NCBI GenBank assembly: GCA_021738565.1
Contig: JAIPBT010000015.1
Location: 1 to 64,000, forward strand
DNA from: Bacteroidales bacterium
GTDB taxonomy: Bacteria > Bacteroidota > Bacteroidia > Bacteroidales > GCA-2748055
DNA length: 64,000 nucleotides
Direction of reading: 5' to 3'
Shown: positions 46,812-57,254 of the stretch, in pieces
How positions within the stretch are numbered: position 1 is the stretch's first letter
How the letters are laid out: each line of letters opens with the position of its first letter
Program-made: the position numbers and the translations under genes
The notes under the pieces: model-generated
Database searches by the model: none
Told to the model about the DNA's origin: nothing
What the model saw: the letters and a program-made list of their open reading frames with translations, nothing else

Positions 46812-47561
46812 ATGAGAAAGAAAATTGTAGCCGGAAACTGGAAAATGAATACCGATCTTCATGAAGGCCTCGAGCTGGCCAAAGCTGTGGAAGAAGCTTC
46901 ACAGGGAAAGAAGAGAGATGCAATTGTAATCATTGCACCTCCTTTTACACACCTGGCTAAGATCAGTGAAGTAATCAGTGATGTGAAACTTTCTGCTCAA
47001 AACTGTGCTTCAGAAGAAAGTGGAGCCTTTACCGGTGAGGTATCGCCGGCTATGCTCAGGTCCTCCGGTGCAGAATATGTTATTATCGGTCATTCAGAGC
47101 GGAGGACATATTATCATGAGGAAAATGTTGTGTTGAATAGGAAAATGAGACTGGCGGTATCTAATGGATTGAAGCCTGTTTTCTGCTGTGGGGAAATGCT
47201 TGAAGAGCGGGAAGCCGGGGTTTTATTTGATGTTATTAAAGAACAGCTGAAAGTCGGACTGGATGGCTTGTCTGAAAAAGATATTGCAAATGTTGTTATT
47301 GCTTATGAACCCGTTTGGGCAATTGGAACAGGTGTAACAGCCAGCCCGGATCAGGCACAGGAGATGCACAGGTTTATCAGGGATGTTCTGGAAGAACTTT
47401 TCGGGCATGATGTTGCAGCATCAACAACCATACTCTACGGCGGTAGCTGCAAACCTTCCAATGCAAAAGAATTGTTTTCCAATCCGGATGTTGACGGAGG
47501 ATTAATAGGGGGAGCGTCCTTGAAAGCAGAAGATTTCATTCAGATTGTAAATGCCTTTTAA
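46812..47561 (+). CDS. tpiA: Triosephosphate isomerase
   Basis: Interconverts dihydroxyacetone phosphate and glyceraldehyde-3-phosphate. 249 aa. KIVAGNWKMN at the N-terminus (Asn/Lys), catalytic His in GHSERRTYYHE, catalytic Glu in AYEPVWAIGTG, and phosphate loop YGGSCKPSNA. I use ATG 46812 (normal length); an ATG 7 codons upstream is possible. The terminal fragment of a family B repeat follows at once. Confidence 0.96.
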   Translation: MRKKIVAGNWKMNTDLHEGLELAKAVEEASQGKKRDAIVIIAPPFTHLAKISEVISDVKLSAQNCASEESGAFTGEVSPAMLRSSGAEYVIIGHSERRTYYHEENVVLNRKMRLAVSNGLKPVFCCGEMLEEREAGVLFDVIKEQLKVGLDGLSEKDIANVVIAYEPVWAIGTGVTASPDQAQEMHRFIRDVLEELFGHDVAASTTILYGGSCKPSNAKELFSNPDVDGGLIGGASLKAEDFIQIVNAF

Positions 47562-47563
47562 AG

Positions 47564-47576
47564 GCAAGCACTAATT
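47564..47576 (+). repeat. Family B repeat end fragment
   Basis: GCAAGCACTAATT, identical to the right end of family B copies, lies 2 bp after the tpiA stop. No matching left end or hairpins are visible, so it is a solo remnant or a chance match extended by context. Confidence 0.5.
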
Positions 47577-47652
47577 ATCAGGAAATTGGTGATATTTCTG
47601 CATGGCTTCGTTGCAGCTGTAAAATAAAAAAGTGATCTGAACTGTAGGATCA

Positions 47653-50600
47653 ATGAAAAAACTACTTATCATATTCATCTTATTTATTTGCTGGAGTGTT
47701 TCAAAAGCGCAATATGTAACTGAGTTTTCTCAGGATACGACCCTGTTTCTGGATGAATTGACGACACTTTTCGGAAATTCACTGATGGATGATGAAGAAC
47801 CTTATTTGGAAGGATTTGCGGAGACATGGACTTTTATCGAAGAACATCACAGGGAAGAGATAATGATGATAGCGGAGTTGATGCGTCAGCGAAGTTGCAG
47901 GCCACGCCCGCAGTATATTATGTATATCAAGATCCTTGAAGAGTTCTTCAGGGAGAAAAAGGCACTTGATCAATTTGATGACTGGCTGCAGGGATACAAG
48001 AGTTTTATGGAAGATGAAAATACATTGTTAAAGCAGATAAATGGTGTTAACAATACCGTTTTCGATCTTCTGCACGAAAACTTAATATATCGATCAGTGG
48101 GTGTTGTGTGGCGGCTTGGTGAACCAAATTTTAACTTTTCATATGATGAAAAACTATTAATAAACATCGCAAATACCAGCATATCAGGCATATCTGGTGA
48201 CGACAGTATCGTTATCAACAATGTCAATGGTTACGTGGATCCGGTAAACCAGCATTTCTATGGAGAGCAGGGAATTGTTTTCTGGGAAAGGGCAGGCCTG
48301 CCCCCCGAGATCATATATGCAGTATTGAACGAATTTGATTTTCAACTGAAAAGAACAGAATACCATGCTGACAGTGTAAAATTTTATAATTACAACCTGT
48401 TTGATGAACCTGCCCTGGGAAGACTCCAGGATCGGATAACCCAAATCAGGAAACCAGAACTGGCACAATATCCAAAATTCAATACTTACCAAAGTAGTTT
48501 CCAGTTGAGGGATATCGTACCGGGGATCAACTACCGGGGAGCCATTGCCATGCGGGGAGCCAAACTGGCAGGAACTTCTGCAGAGGACAGACTTGCACAA
48601 TTGAATATATTTTTTGAAGATACCCTCAGAATGAAGGTACAGTCGGACGCTTTCATATTTTCAACCAACTCGATACTTTCGCAAAATGCAGAGGTTTCGA
48701 TCTATATTGCAGATGACTCAATATACCATCCTGAACTGATCTTTAACTTCAGTATCGATGGCCATATTCTCCGGTTGATGCAATCCAGGAATTACAATTC
48801 CCAAGGCCCTTATACAGATTCCTATCACCGGGTTGATATGAATTTTGATGAGTTGAACTGGAATATTGAAGAACCACTTATCAGGATGCAGGCAGCCCTT
48901 GGAACTGCCCTGGGGAACAGCCTTTTCGAATCGTTCGATTTTTTTAATTACCAGTATTATGAGAGCCTGCAGGGTATGGATTTTCAAAATCCCCTGATGC
49001 AATTGAGGTATTACAGTAATTTGCTGGGAACAGAGACATTTTCTGCTGAGAACTATGCTGATCATATAAGATATGAGGCATACATGGTCAAGCAACAATT
49101 GATGCAGTTAAGTAAAATGGGATTCATATATTTTGATCTGGAGTCTGACCTGGTAACGCTGCGGCCAAAACTTTATGATTATATAGATGCAAGCCAAATG
49201 AAAAGGGATTATGATATAATAAGGTTTGTTTCCAGGACTGAAACCGGGTCGGAAAATGCCATGCTTGACTTGCGGAATTATGACCTAACCATTAGAGGAA
49301 TCCCGGCAATATTTCTCAGTGATTCTCAAAATGTAAGGTTGGTCCCCACAGAAAACACCATCACAATGAAACGGAACAGGAACTTTCAGTTTGATGGTGT
49401 AATAAATGCAGGATTGTTCACCTTTCATGGCAAAAATTTCTTCTTTGATTATGATAATTTTCTTCTTAATCTTCAAAAAATAGATTCACTGTCCATCAGT
49501 ACTGCTACAGGAAGAAGAACCTCATACGGAGATCCCGTTACTGCTGTGCTTGAGAACAGGATCGTGGACCTGACCGGTGAGTTGCTTATTGACGCACCTT
49601 TCAACAAATCAGGTGCATCGGATTTTCCGGAATATCCGATATTCACGAGCCGTGAAAATTCATATATATATTTTGATGAAAAATCAATCCAGGATGGTGT
49701 TTATGAGCGGGACAGATTTTATTTTGAACTTTTCCCGTTTACCATTGACAGCCTTGACAATTTCAGACGTGAGGCAATGAAACTTGATGGAACCTTTGTT
49801 TCTGCAGGTATATTGCCTGATATAGAAATGGAGATGTCCCTGAGGCCCGACAATTCATTAGGATTTCTTATGACCACCGAACCTGAAGGTATTTCAATCT
49901 TTGGCGGCAAAGGCACATTCTACAATGGCATTGAGATGAGTAATGCAGGATTGCGGGGATTTGGTTCATTTGACTACCTTGCATCTACCACCTGGTCTGA
50001 TAATTTTCTTTTTCATCCCGATTCCCTTATGGCTGTTTCGAGAAGGTTCTTATCCAGGGAAAAACAAAGAGAGGTTTCTACGCCATATGTTGAAGCATCC
50101 ATAGCAGATGTACGGTATTATCCCTATGATGATAAAATGAATATTAACAGGATAGACAGTCTTTTCAGAATGTATGATGATGAAATTAAATTTGGAGGCA
50201 ATCTGACGCTGCGACCGCTTGGAATTACAGGTGCTGGAGGTCTTTCGTTTGATGATGCACGTTTTTCTTCGCAGGTTTTCGATTTCAGGGCAAAAGAAAT
50301 ACTGGCAGATTCCTCTGGTGCCAGACTTAGAAAAGACATCATTTCTGCTTTTTCTTTTGTCACAAATGATATAAAACTGGACATTGATCTTATAAAACGC
50401 GAAGGAGACTTTACCGCAAGGGAAAATTATACGCTGATAGAGTTCCCTTCGAATCTTTATGAAACCAGGCTGGATGAAATTAAATGGGATATGGAGCGGG
50501 ATGAGGTTGTGCTGCGCCAGAGAAATCCCCTGCCGGAGATGGCAATTGATATCGGGATCGATTCCTTGAAGACAACAGGCCCTTCATATATCTCAGTGCA

Positions 50601-52122
50601 TCCAAAACAGGACTCGTTGCATTTCACCGCACCCGTTGCTTTTTTTAACTACACCTCGAATGTTCTGAATGCTGAAAAGGTAGCTTTCCTCGAGATTGGA
50701 GATGCCTATATTATCCCCGACAATGGGTATGTTGAAGTGACGGAAAAGGCGGAGATCACACCGCTTAAGCAGGCCAAAATACTTATGGATACAGACGTGC
50801 GTTATCATTTTATGTATGATGCCAATCTTGTTGTTGATTCCAGGATTCACTACAGGGGAGGTGCCTCATATGATTATTATGATGAATTAGAAAACAGATA
50901 TACCATCCGGTTTTCGCACGTTGAAGTGGATACTTCTGTACATAGTTTTGGTGAAGGAGAAATTCTGCCGGAGGATAATTTCAGACTCAGCCCATACTTT
51001 GATTACCAGGGACAAGTCAGCATGCATGCAATGGATTCACTGCTTACTTTTGCGGGAGGGGTAAAATTAAATCATGGATGTGAACTCTGGAGTGAACAAT
51101 GGCTTAAGTTTGAGGCTGCCATTAACCCGGACAGTGTTATTATACCACTGGAAAGCAGGATGCAAAACCTGGACCTGAACAATATTTATGCAGGAACTTT
51201 GAAGGCACGGGACTCTATCCACATCTATCCAACTTTTATTAGCGGAAGGAAAGCTTATTTTGACAGGAACCTAACCTATTCAGGTGGTTACCTCTATTAT
51301 GATAAAGTGGAGCGTTTATATGAAATTGCTGACAGTTCCAAACTGTCTGACATGTCAGAAAAGGGGAATTACCTTGCCCTTTACACTGATTCCTGCCTGC
51401 TTTACTCAGAAGGAAAACTTGATCTGCAGTTGGATTATGGACGTGTTTCTCTTACAACCGTTGGGGAGGCTAGTCATGATATTTTCAACAACAGTCTTGA
51501 CATGAAAACGATCCTTGGGATGGATTTTCATTTTAGTTCCAGGGCTCTTGAAATATTTGGAAATGAAATTGACAGCTTACCGGATCTTGACCCGACAGAT
51601 CTTACCAGTGATTTTTATACGCTGGGAATAAGAAACATTACAGGGGACAGGGGGCAATCAGCCATATTGGAAAATGAGATAGGACTATACGGCAATTACC
51701 TGAAAATTCCAGACAGCCTGAAATTTACCATCATGTTTAATGAGGTGGACCTGAAATGGAACCAGGAAACCCGTTCTTACAGGTGCAATGGTGAGGTCGG
51801 TATTGGATTGATTGGTGATATTCAGGTAAATAAGAAAGTAAATGCCTATATGGAATTCGTTGAACGCGGCTCAGGTGATGTTTTTGACATATATTTGATG
51901 GTCGATCAGAGTACATGGTATTATTTTGCTTACAGTCCAGGTGGATTGCAGGTACTTTCTTCAAACAGGGATTTTAATTCAGTGATATTTGATGAACCAG
52001 ACAGGGACCGAAAGTTAAAAGCCAGGGGCAGGCAGTCTTCCTATATTTATTCGCTTGCATCACAACGGCGGTTGAACCTGTTCCGGGAAAGGTTCCTGAT
52101 GAATGCTAAGGGACAGGACTAA
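47653..52122 (+). CDS. Very large exported protein, hypothetical
   Basis: 1489 aa with a signal peptide (1-19, WSVSKAQ). No further membrane segment, no lipobox and no T9SS sorting domain at the end. An N-terminal helical part (about 20-330) is followed by about 1100 residues of beta-rich, Asp/Tyr/Phe-rich sequence with repeated short strands (LDLRNYDLTIRGI, MEMSLRPDNSLGFLM, LRPLGITGAGGLSF). Its look recalls long beta-structures such as LptD/AsmA-type or beta-helix proteins but no family is recognised. Its stop overlaps that of the convergent phosphoesterase by 3 bp. Confidence 0.8.
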   Translation: MKKLLIIFILFICWSVSKAQYVTEFSQDTTLFLDELTTLFGNSLMDDEEPYLEGFAETWTFIEEHHREEIMMIAELMRQRSCRPRPQYIMYIKILEEFFREKKALDQFDDWLQGYKSFMEDENTLLKQINGVNNTVFDLLHENLIYRSVGVVWRLGEPNFNFSYDEKLLINIANTSISGISGDDSIVINNVNGYVDPVNQHFYGEQGIVFWERAGLPPEIIYAVLNEFDFQLKRTEYHADSVKFYNYNLFDEPALGRLQDRITQIRKPELAQYPKFNTYQSSFQLRDIVPGINYRGAIAMRGAKLAGTSAEDRLAQLNIFFEDTLRMKVQSDAFIFSTNSILSQNAEVSIYIADDSIYHPELIFNFSIDGHILRLMQSRNYNSQGPYTDSYHRVDMNFDELNWNIEEPLIRMQAALGTALGNSLFESFDFFNYQYYESLQGMDFQNPLMQLRYYSNLLGTETFSAENYADHIRYEAYMVKQQLMQLSKMGFIYFDLESDLVTLRPKLYDYIDASQMKRDYDIIRFVSRTETGSENAMLDLRNYDLTIRGIPAIFLSDSQNVRLVPTENTITMKRNRNFQFDGVINAGLFTFHGKNFFFDYDNFLLNLQKIDSLSISTATGRRTSYGDPVTAVLENRIVDLTGELLIDAPFNKSGASDFPEYPIFTSRENSYIYFDEKSIQDGVYERDRFYFELFPFTIDSLDNFRREAMKLDGTFVSAGILPDIEMEMSLRPDNSLGFLMTTEPEGISIFGGKGTFYNGIEMSNAGLRGFGSFDYLASTTWSDNFLFHPDSLMAVSRRFLSREKQREVSTPYVEASIADVRYYPYDDKMNINRIDSLFRMYDDEIKFGGNLTLRPLGITGAGGLSFDDARFSSQVFDFRAKEILADSSGARLRKDIISAFSFVTNDIKLDIDLIKREGDFTARENYTLIEFPSNLYETRLDEIKWDMERDEVVLRQRNPLPEMAIDIGIDSLKTTGPSYISVHPKQDSLHFTAPVAFFNYTSNVLNAEKVAFLEIGDAYIIPDNGYVEVTEKAEITPLKQAKILMDTDVRYHFMYDANLVVDSRIHYRGGASYDYYDELENRYTIRFSHVEVDTSVHSFGEGEILPEDNFRLSPYFDYQGQVSMHAMDSLLTFAGGVKLNHGCELWSEQWLKFEAAINPDSVIIPLESRMQNLDLNNIYAGTLKARDSIHIYPTFISGRKAYFDRNLTYSGGYLYYDKVERLYEIADSSKLSDMSEKGNYLALYTDSCLLYSEGKLDLQLDYGRVSLTTVGEASHDIFNNSLDMKTILGMDFHFSSRALEIFGNEIDSLPDLDPTDLTSDFYTLGIRNITGDRGQSAILENEIGLYGNYLKIPDSLKFTIMFNEVDLKWNQETRSYRCNGEVGIGLIGDIQVNKKVNAYMEFVERGSGDVFDIYLMVDQSTWYYFAYSPGGLQVLSSNRDFNSVIFDEPDRDRKLKARGRQSSYIYSLASQRRLNLFRERFLMNAKGQD

Positions 52123-52619
52123 ACTGCCGATCTGTATCCGAGTTCGATGATGTCCAGATCTGTAATCTTTCTCTCTTTGATAGCGAACCTGACAGCGGTT
52201 CTGACCTTGTGTAACCCGTGTTTTCCAGCTGCACCAGGGTTGATATGCAAAAGTCGCAGATCCGGATCCCGTAAAACTTTTAGTATATGGGAATGACCGG
52301 AGATAAAAAGGTCCGGCGGATCAGCGATAATGTGATCTTTAATTTTCCGCTCATAATAGCCTGGATATCCTCCAATATGTGTCATCCAGATATCAACGCC
52401 TGAACGTTCCAATCTTTCATGCTCCTTTAGCTGGATGCGGATATCAGAACCATCAATATTACCATAGACTGCAACAATGGGTTTGAAATCCCGGAGTTGC
52501 CGGTAAATTTCAAAATCTCCGATGTCCCCTGCATGCCATATCTCATCACAATCCTTAAAGAAGCCAAATATTTTTTTATCCAGGTAACCGTGCGTATCTG
52601 ATAAAACTCCTATTTTCAT
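52119..52619 (-). CDS. YfcE/MJ0936-type metallophosphoesterase
   Basis: Two-metal calcineurin-like phosphoesterase of 166 aa. Metal motifs in order: SDTHGYL (DxH), HAGDIGD (GDxxD), YGNIDG (GN[IV]D), and HSHI with LHINPGAAG at the end. Members hydrolyse phosphodiesters; the natural substrate is unknown. I start at ATG 52619, which begins MKIGVLSDTHG; the longer reading to 52676 would overlap the divergent rsmE start. Confidence 0.92.
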   Translation of the reverse strand: MKIGVLSDTHGYLDKKIFGFFKDCDEIWHAGDIGDFEIYRQLRDFKPIVAVYGNIDGSDIRIQLKEHERLERSGVDIWMTHIGGYPGYYERKIKDHIIADPPDLFISGHSHILKVLRDPDLRLLHINPGAAGKHGLHKVRTAVRFAIKERKITDLDIIELGYRSAV

Positions 52620-52674
52620 TGTCTCTGGATTGATTAAATTTGAATTTAGTATTTTTGATCTATATGGCAATGAC

Positions 52675-53376
52675 ATGAACGTTTTTTACTTTCCTGAAAT
52701 CCGAGAAGGAAAAGTTTTTCTGGGCCCTGGAGAATCGCATCATTGTATCAAGGTTCTCAGGTATGATAAAGGTGATATGTTGAGAATTATCGATGGCTAT
52801 GGCGGTTATTACACTGCACGCATTGTGGATGATAATCCAAAAGCTGTCGGTATCAATATCATCGAGCGCCACATGGAATACCAACGTTTGCCTTATGATT
52901 TACACATTGCCATCGCTCCCACAAAAAGCAAAGATCGATTTGAATGGTTCATAGAAAAGGCTGTTGAAATTGGGGTATCCGGCATACATCCTATCCTTTG
53001 CGACCGTTCAGAGAGAAGAACGGTCAGGATGGACAGACTGGAAAATATTGTTGTTTCAGCAATGAAACAATCGGTAAAGGCCTACAAACCTGAAATTTTC
53101 TCCCCGTTGACTTATAAGGAATGGATTGAAAAGCCCAGAAAAGGCAAAAAATATATAGCGCATTGTAATACCGGTGACAAACAGAACATCTGGGAAACAG
53201 GCCATTCAACAGCTTATCATATCATGATTGGTCCAGAGGGAGACTTCACCCCGGAAGAAGTAGAGCATGCAGCGGACCATGGCTATGAATCTTTATCTCT
53301 TGGTGATTTCAGGCTCCGAACTGAAACTGCTGCAATAGTAGCCTGTACAACAATATATTACAATCATAAACAGTAG
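52675..53376 (+). CDS. rsmE: 16S rRNA (uracil1498-N3)-methyltransferase
   Basis: SPOUT-class SAM methyltransferase acting on 16S rRNA U1498 in the 30S subunit. 233 aa. N-terminal PUA-like domain, FLGPGESHHCIKVLRY; C-terminal knot with GPEGDFTPEEVE and LGDFRLRTETAAI. I use ATG 52675; a TTG at 52630 gives an unrelated 15-residue extension. Divergent from the phosphoesterase gene. Confidence 0.94.
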   Translation: MNVFYFPEIREGKVFLGPGESHHCIKVLRYDKGDMLRIIDGYGGYYTARIVDDNPKAVGINIIERHMEYQRLPYDLHIAIAPTKSKDRFEWFIEKAVEIGVSGIHPILCDRSERRTVRMDRLENIVVSAMKQSVKAYKPEIFSPLTYKEWIEKPRKGKKYIAHCNTGDKQNIWETGHSTAYHIMIGPEGDFTPEEVEHAADHGYESLSLGDFRLRTETAAIVACTTIYYNHKQ

Positions 53377-53458
53377 GTGTGAAGCAAGCATTTCATTCCA
53401 CTCTGAAACATTGCGTCCCGGCAATTTGGAAAGATTTTTAACTGTCTAAAATGGACCG

Positions 53459-53638
53459 TTACTTCAAATATTCCAATGTATTCATTACAATATCTTCCCC
53501 GGGATCAATTGCTATTATATCCAACAGGGAAAGCAAGTGCTCGTCTTGTAATGATGTTTGATATGGTTGTGAAAGTATTATATCCGAGGGATTATTAAAA
53601 TCATCCAACAGATAAATGAGCGTAGAAGTTTTCACCAT
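53459..53638 (-). CDS. Small acidic protein downstream of the ECF sigma gene, hypothetical
   Basis: 59 codons from ATG 53638, 69 bp after the sigma factor stop on the same strand. Acidic, with no signal or membrane segment. It ends IDPGEDIVMNTLEYLK, resembling the C-terminal pattern of small ORFs I recall next to sigma-70 genes in Bacteroidota (Pro, Asn and Leu spacing before an aromatic). Coding status rests on position and composition only. It might modulate the sigma factor. Confidence 0.5.
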   Translation of the reverse strand: MVKTSTLIYLLDDFNNPSDIILSQPYQTSLQDEHLLSLLDIIAIDPGEDIVMNTLEYLK

Positions 53639-53707
53639 AGGCAACTGGTTTACGTTTTCAAACTGAAAACGCAGATGTTAACCAGTATATTGTGATGATA
53701 AGAAACT

Positions 53708-54298
53708 TTATGATTTTGTGAGGATAAGATTATTTTCCGTGATCATTTTACGCAGGTTGATCAATGCATACCTCATCCTTCCAAGCGCTGTATTTATACT
53801 GACACCGGTATGGTCAGCAATTTCCTTAAAGCTTAATTCTCCAAAATGCCTTAGCAAAACCACTTCTCTCTGGTCATCTGGCAACTCATTGATCAGTTTT
53901 CTTATATCCCGCCTGATCTGATCATTTACCATCAATTGCTCGATATTGTCATCTGCGTACCTTTTGCTGTTGAAAAGATCCATTTCAGAATCATCATTGG
54001 AAATCGCATTCAGTTGTTTTTCCTTTCTGTAATGATCTATGATCAGGTTATGTGCAATTCTGATCACCCATGAAAGAAACCTTCCGTTGTCACGGTATTT
54101 ACCTGCACGGAGTGACTTGATCACTTTAATGAAAGTTTCCTGGAACAGATCCTCTGCCAGCGCGTGATTCTTTACTGTAAGATAAATATATGTATACACT
54201 TTTGTTCTGTGGCGGTTGATCAATGATTCTATGCTGTTTTCATCGCCTTTCAGGAACGCATGTACCAATTCCTGGTCATTCAGTTTTATTGTTTTCAA
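53708..54298 (-). CDS. ECF-type RNA polymerase sigma-70 factor
   Basis: 196 aa. Region 2 (about 22-90): LINRHRTKVYTYIYLTVKN, ALAEDLFQETFIKV, WVIRIAHNLIIDHYRK. Region 4 (about 130-185): LPDDQREVVLLRHFGELSFK and helix-turn-helix IADHTGVSINTALGRMRYAL. No membrane anti-sigma FecR-like gene follows; only a small ORF does. Start is TTG at 54298, forced by an in-frame TGA two codons upstream, and may lower expression. Divergent from uvrA. Confidence 0.92.
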   Translation of the reverse strand: MKTIKLNDQELVHAFLKGDENSIESLINRHRTKVYTYIYLTVKNHALAEDLFQETFIKVIKSLRAGKYRDNGRFLSWVIRIAHNLIIDHYRKEKQLNAISNDDSEMDLFNSKRYADDNIEQLMVNDQIRRDIRKLINELPDDQREVVLLRHFGELSFKEIADHTGVSINTALGRMRYALINLRKMITENNLILTKS

Positions 54299-54403
54299 AA
54301 CTCAATATGTATTGGTTCAGCGTAAAAGTGTATCGATAGGCAGTAATGTTTTTAAGTTATTTTTTTGCAAATAAGTGAAAAAATATCTTTTTACAAAATG
54401 TAT

Positions 54404-54411
54404 TACATTTG
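54404..54411 (+). promoter_or_regulatory. Bacteroidota -7 box TACATTTG for uvrA
   Basis: TACATTTG lies 34 bp before the uvrA start. No TTTG at the expected -33 position. The opposite strand nearby reads TACATTTTG, so the 147-bp spacer may hold divergent promoters for uvrA and the sigma gene. Confidence 0.5.
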
Positions 54412-54445
54412 TTTCTTTCCACTGTAACATAAATTAACAAATATT

Positions 54446-57250
54446 ATGCCAACTGCAGCGGACGCTGAAATCTTTATAAAAGGAGCACGTGTTCATAACC
54501 TTAAGAACATTGATCTCTCTATTTCACGTGACCTTCTTGTGGTTGTTACAGGTGTTTCTGGATCCGGAAAATCATCGCTGGCATTTGATACTTTATATGC
54601 TGAAGGGCAACGAAGGTATGTGGAAAGTCTTTCGGCATATGCAAGGCAATTTCTTGGACGGATAGATAAGCCTGATGTCGATTACATCCATGGCATTCCT
54701 CCGGCTGTTGCGATTCAGCAAAAGGTCAACACCAGAAATCCACGGTCAACAGTCGGCACATCTACAGAGATTTACGACTATCTGAAACTGCTGTTTTCAA
54801 GGATCGGAAAAACAATCTCGCCGGTTTCAGGAAAGGAAGTCAGAAAGCACAATGTAACGGATGTAGTTGACCATATTATTAGTTTCCCTCCAGGTAAGCG
54901 AATGATAATTGCTGCTATGGTCTGTCTTCAGGCAGACAATGACCTGAAATATCAGTTGGGTATTTTGTCTCAGCAGGGAATGACCAGGGCGATCCTTGAT
55001 GGAAAAATTGTTGAAGTCGACAGGTTATTGGAGGATGATGAATTCCAAAAAAGCGGCATCGTTAAATTGGTTATTGACAGGGTGATCGCTAATAATGAAC
55101 AGGAAAATATAAATCGATTGGGAGACAGTGTTGAGACCGCCTTTCAGATAGGTCATGGGCATTGCTCTATTTATGATCCGGATGAAGCCGGTCTTATCGA
55201 ATTTTCCAATAGGTTTGAAATGGACGGCTTGCAGTTTGAGGAGCCTACGGAACATCTTTTTAGCTTTAATAATCCAATTGGGGCCTGTCCGGTCTGTGAA
55301 GGATATGGTATGGTGATCGGAATTGATGAAGACCTTGTTATTCCCAATAAGGAATTGTCTGTTTATGATGATGCAATTGTATGCTGGAAGGGTGAAAAGA
55401 TGAAGAAATGGAAGGAACGGATGGTTGCACATGCTGCGGAATTTCATTTTCCCGTTCATCTTCCTTACTATAAATTATCAGATGAACAGCGGAAATTATT
55501 GTGGACAGGAAACCGCTATTTCAAGGGACTTAATAAATTCTTTGAGCACCTGGAGAATAAAAAATACAAGATACAGTACCGTGTGATGTTATCGAGATAC
55601 AGGGGCAAAACAACCTGTTATGAGTGCGGTGGGGCCCGGTTGCGCAAGGAGGCTCTGTATGTTCAGATTGCCGGCAAAACAATGCCTGAGCTTGTGAATA
55701 AATCAGTTTCAGACCTGGTTGGCTTCTTTGATAATTTCTCCGCCGATCCGCACGAAACTAAAGTATCCGAAAGGATCATCTCCGAGATCAGCTCCAGGCT
55801 TCACTTCCTTAATGATGTAGGTCTTGGTTACCTTACGTTAAACAGGCTATCGTCTACCCTGTCCGGCGGTGAAAGTCAGCGTATCAACCTGGCAACATCA
55901 CTGGGAAGCAGTCTTGTGGGCTCATTATATATCCTTGATGAACCCAGCATTGGTCTGCACCCACGGGATACTGGCAGGTTGATCAATGTTTTACAGTCAT
56001 TAAAAGAACTGGGAAATACAGTCATGGTTGTGGAACACGATGAAGATATCATGCGTTCTGCTGATATGATCATTGATATGGGCCCGGAGGCAGGGCGGAA
56101 TGGTGGAAACATTGTTTTTAAAGGTGACCACAAACTACTTTTGAAAGAAGGGAAAGGCCTGACAGCGGATTATCTAAACGGGAAACGTAGCATTGAGGTT
56201 CCTGCTGTGAGGCGTAAATGGAACAACTATATTGAGATCATTGGTGCCAGGGAAAATAATCTCAAAGCAATAGATGTAAAGATCCCCCTGCATATCATGA
56301 CGGTTATAGTGGGTGTAAGCGGTTCCGGAAAATCATCTCTTATCAAAAACATACTCTTTCCTGTTCTCTCGCGGAAATTAAATGGGACCGGGGAGAAACC
56401 CGGAAGACATGATCTATTTGGCGGGGATTTGCATTTGCTTGATCGGGTTGAATTCGTTGATCAGAATCCCATAGGAAAATCTTCCCGTTCGAACCCGGTA
56501 ACATACCTTAAGGCATTTGATGAAATACGTAAATTATTCAGCAATCAGAAATCAGCAAAATTGCTGGGATTTAAGGCATCTCATTTCTCATTTAACATTG
56601 ATGGTGGGCGCTGTGAGGAATGTAGGGGGGAAGGTGAAATTCTCGTTGAGATGCAGTTTATGGCCGATATTCACCTGGTTTGCGAAAGTTGCGATGGCAA
56701 AAGGTTTAAGGATGATGTTCTGAGCGTGAAATACAATGGTAAGAACATATATGATGTACTGGAGATGACAATAAATGAGGCCATTGAATTTTTCAGGTCT
56801 TTTAAAGGACATGCTGAAGAAAAAATTGTAAAGAAATTATTGCCCCTTCAGAGTGTAGGGCTGGGGTATGTAAAGCTTGGACAATCTTCAAGCACTTTGA
56901 GCGGAGGTGAGAGCCAGCGAGTAAAACTTGCCTATTTTCTCAGCAAGGAATCGGATAGTGATAAGATCATTTTCATTTTTGATGAGCCAACCACAGGATT
57001 GCATTTTCATGATATTTCGTTGCTTCTTGAAGCTTTTGATGCATTGATAAGGAAGGGCCACACTGTGCTGATCGTAGAGCACAACCTGGAGGTGATAAAA
57101 GCAGCTGATTGGCTCATTGAATTAGGACCTGAAGGTGGAGAGGCTGGTGGAAACGTTGTTTTTACCGGCAAGCCCGAGGATATTTTAGAAGAGAAAAAAT
57201 CCCCCACACGTATATACCTCAAGGAAAAGCTTAAAAACCTGGAATCATAA
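54446..57250 (+). CDS. uvrA: Excinuclease ABC subunit A (UvrA), paralogue with altered zinc module
   Basis: DNA damage recognition ATPase of nucleotide excision repair. 934 aa with two ABC modules: Walker [10 protein letters not shown] near 36 and 618, signatures [11 protein letters not shown] and [11 protein letters not shown]. The C-terminal zinc module is complete (CEECRGEG and CESCDGK). In zinc module 1 only the second pair is present ([10 protein letters not shown], about 282); the stretch where the first CxxC normally sits ([10 protein letters not shown]) has none. Bacteroidota often carry two UvrA genes; this looks like the more divergent one. Damage specificity may differ. Confidence 0.9.
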   Translation: MPTAADAEIFIKGARVHNLKNIDLSISRDLLVVVTGVSGSGKSSLAFDTLYAEGQRRYVESLSAYARQFLGRIDKPDVDYIHGIPPAVAIQQKVNTRNPRSTVGTSTEIYDYLKLLFSRIGKTISPVSGKEVRKHNVTDVVDHIISFPPGKRMIIAAMVCLQADNDLKYQLGILSQQGMTRAILDGKIVEVDRLLEDDEFQKSGIVKLVIDRVIANNEQENINRLGDSVETAFQIGHGHCSIYDPDEAGLIEFSNRFEMDGLQFEEPTEHLFSFNNPIGACPVCEGYGMVIGIDEDLVIPNKELSVYDDAIVCWKGEKMKKWKERMVAHAAEFHFPVHLPYYKLSDEQRKLLWTGNRYFKGLNKFFEHLENKKYKIQYRVMLSRYRGKTTCYECGGARLRKEALYVQIAGKTMPELVNKSVSDLVGFFDNFSADPHETKVSERIISEISSRLHFLNDVGLGYLTLNRLSSTLSGGESQRINLATSLGSSLVGSLYILDEPSIGLHPRDTGRLINVLQSLKELGNTVMVVEHDEDIMRSADMIIDMGPEAGRNGGNIVFKGDHKLLLKEGKGLTADYLNGKRSIEVPAVRRKWNNYIEIIGARENNLKAIDVKIPLHIMTVIVGVSGSGKSSLIKNILFPVLSRKLNGTGEKPGRHDLFGGDLHLLDRVEFVDQNPIGKSSRSNPVTYLKAFDEIRKLFSNQKSAKLLGFKASHFSFNIDGGRCEECRGEGEILVEMQFMADIHLVCESCDGKRFKDDVLSVKYNGKNIYDVLEMTINEAIEFFRSFKGHAEEKIVKKLLPLQSVGLGYVKLGQSSSTLSGGESQRVKLAYFLSKESDSDKIIFIFDEPTTGLHFHDISLLLEAFDALIRKGHTVLIVEHNLEVIKAADWLIELGPEGGEAGGNVVFTGKPEDILEEKKSPTRIYLKEKLKNLES

Positions 57251-57254
57251 TTTT

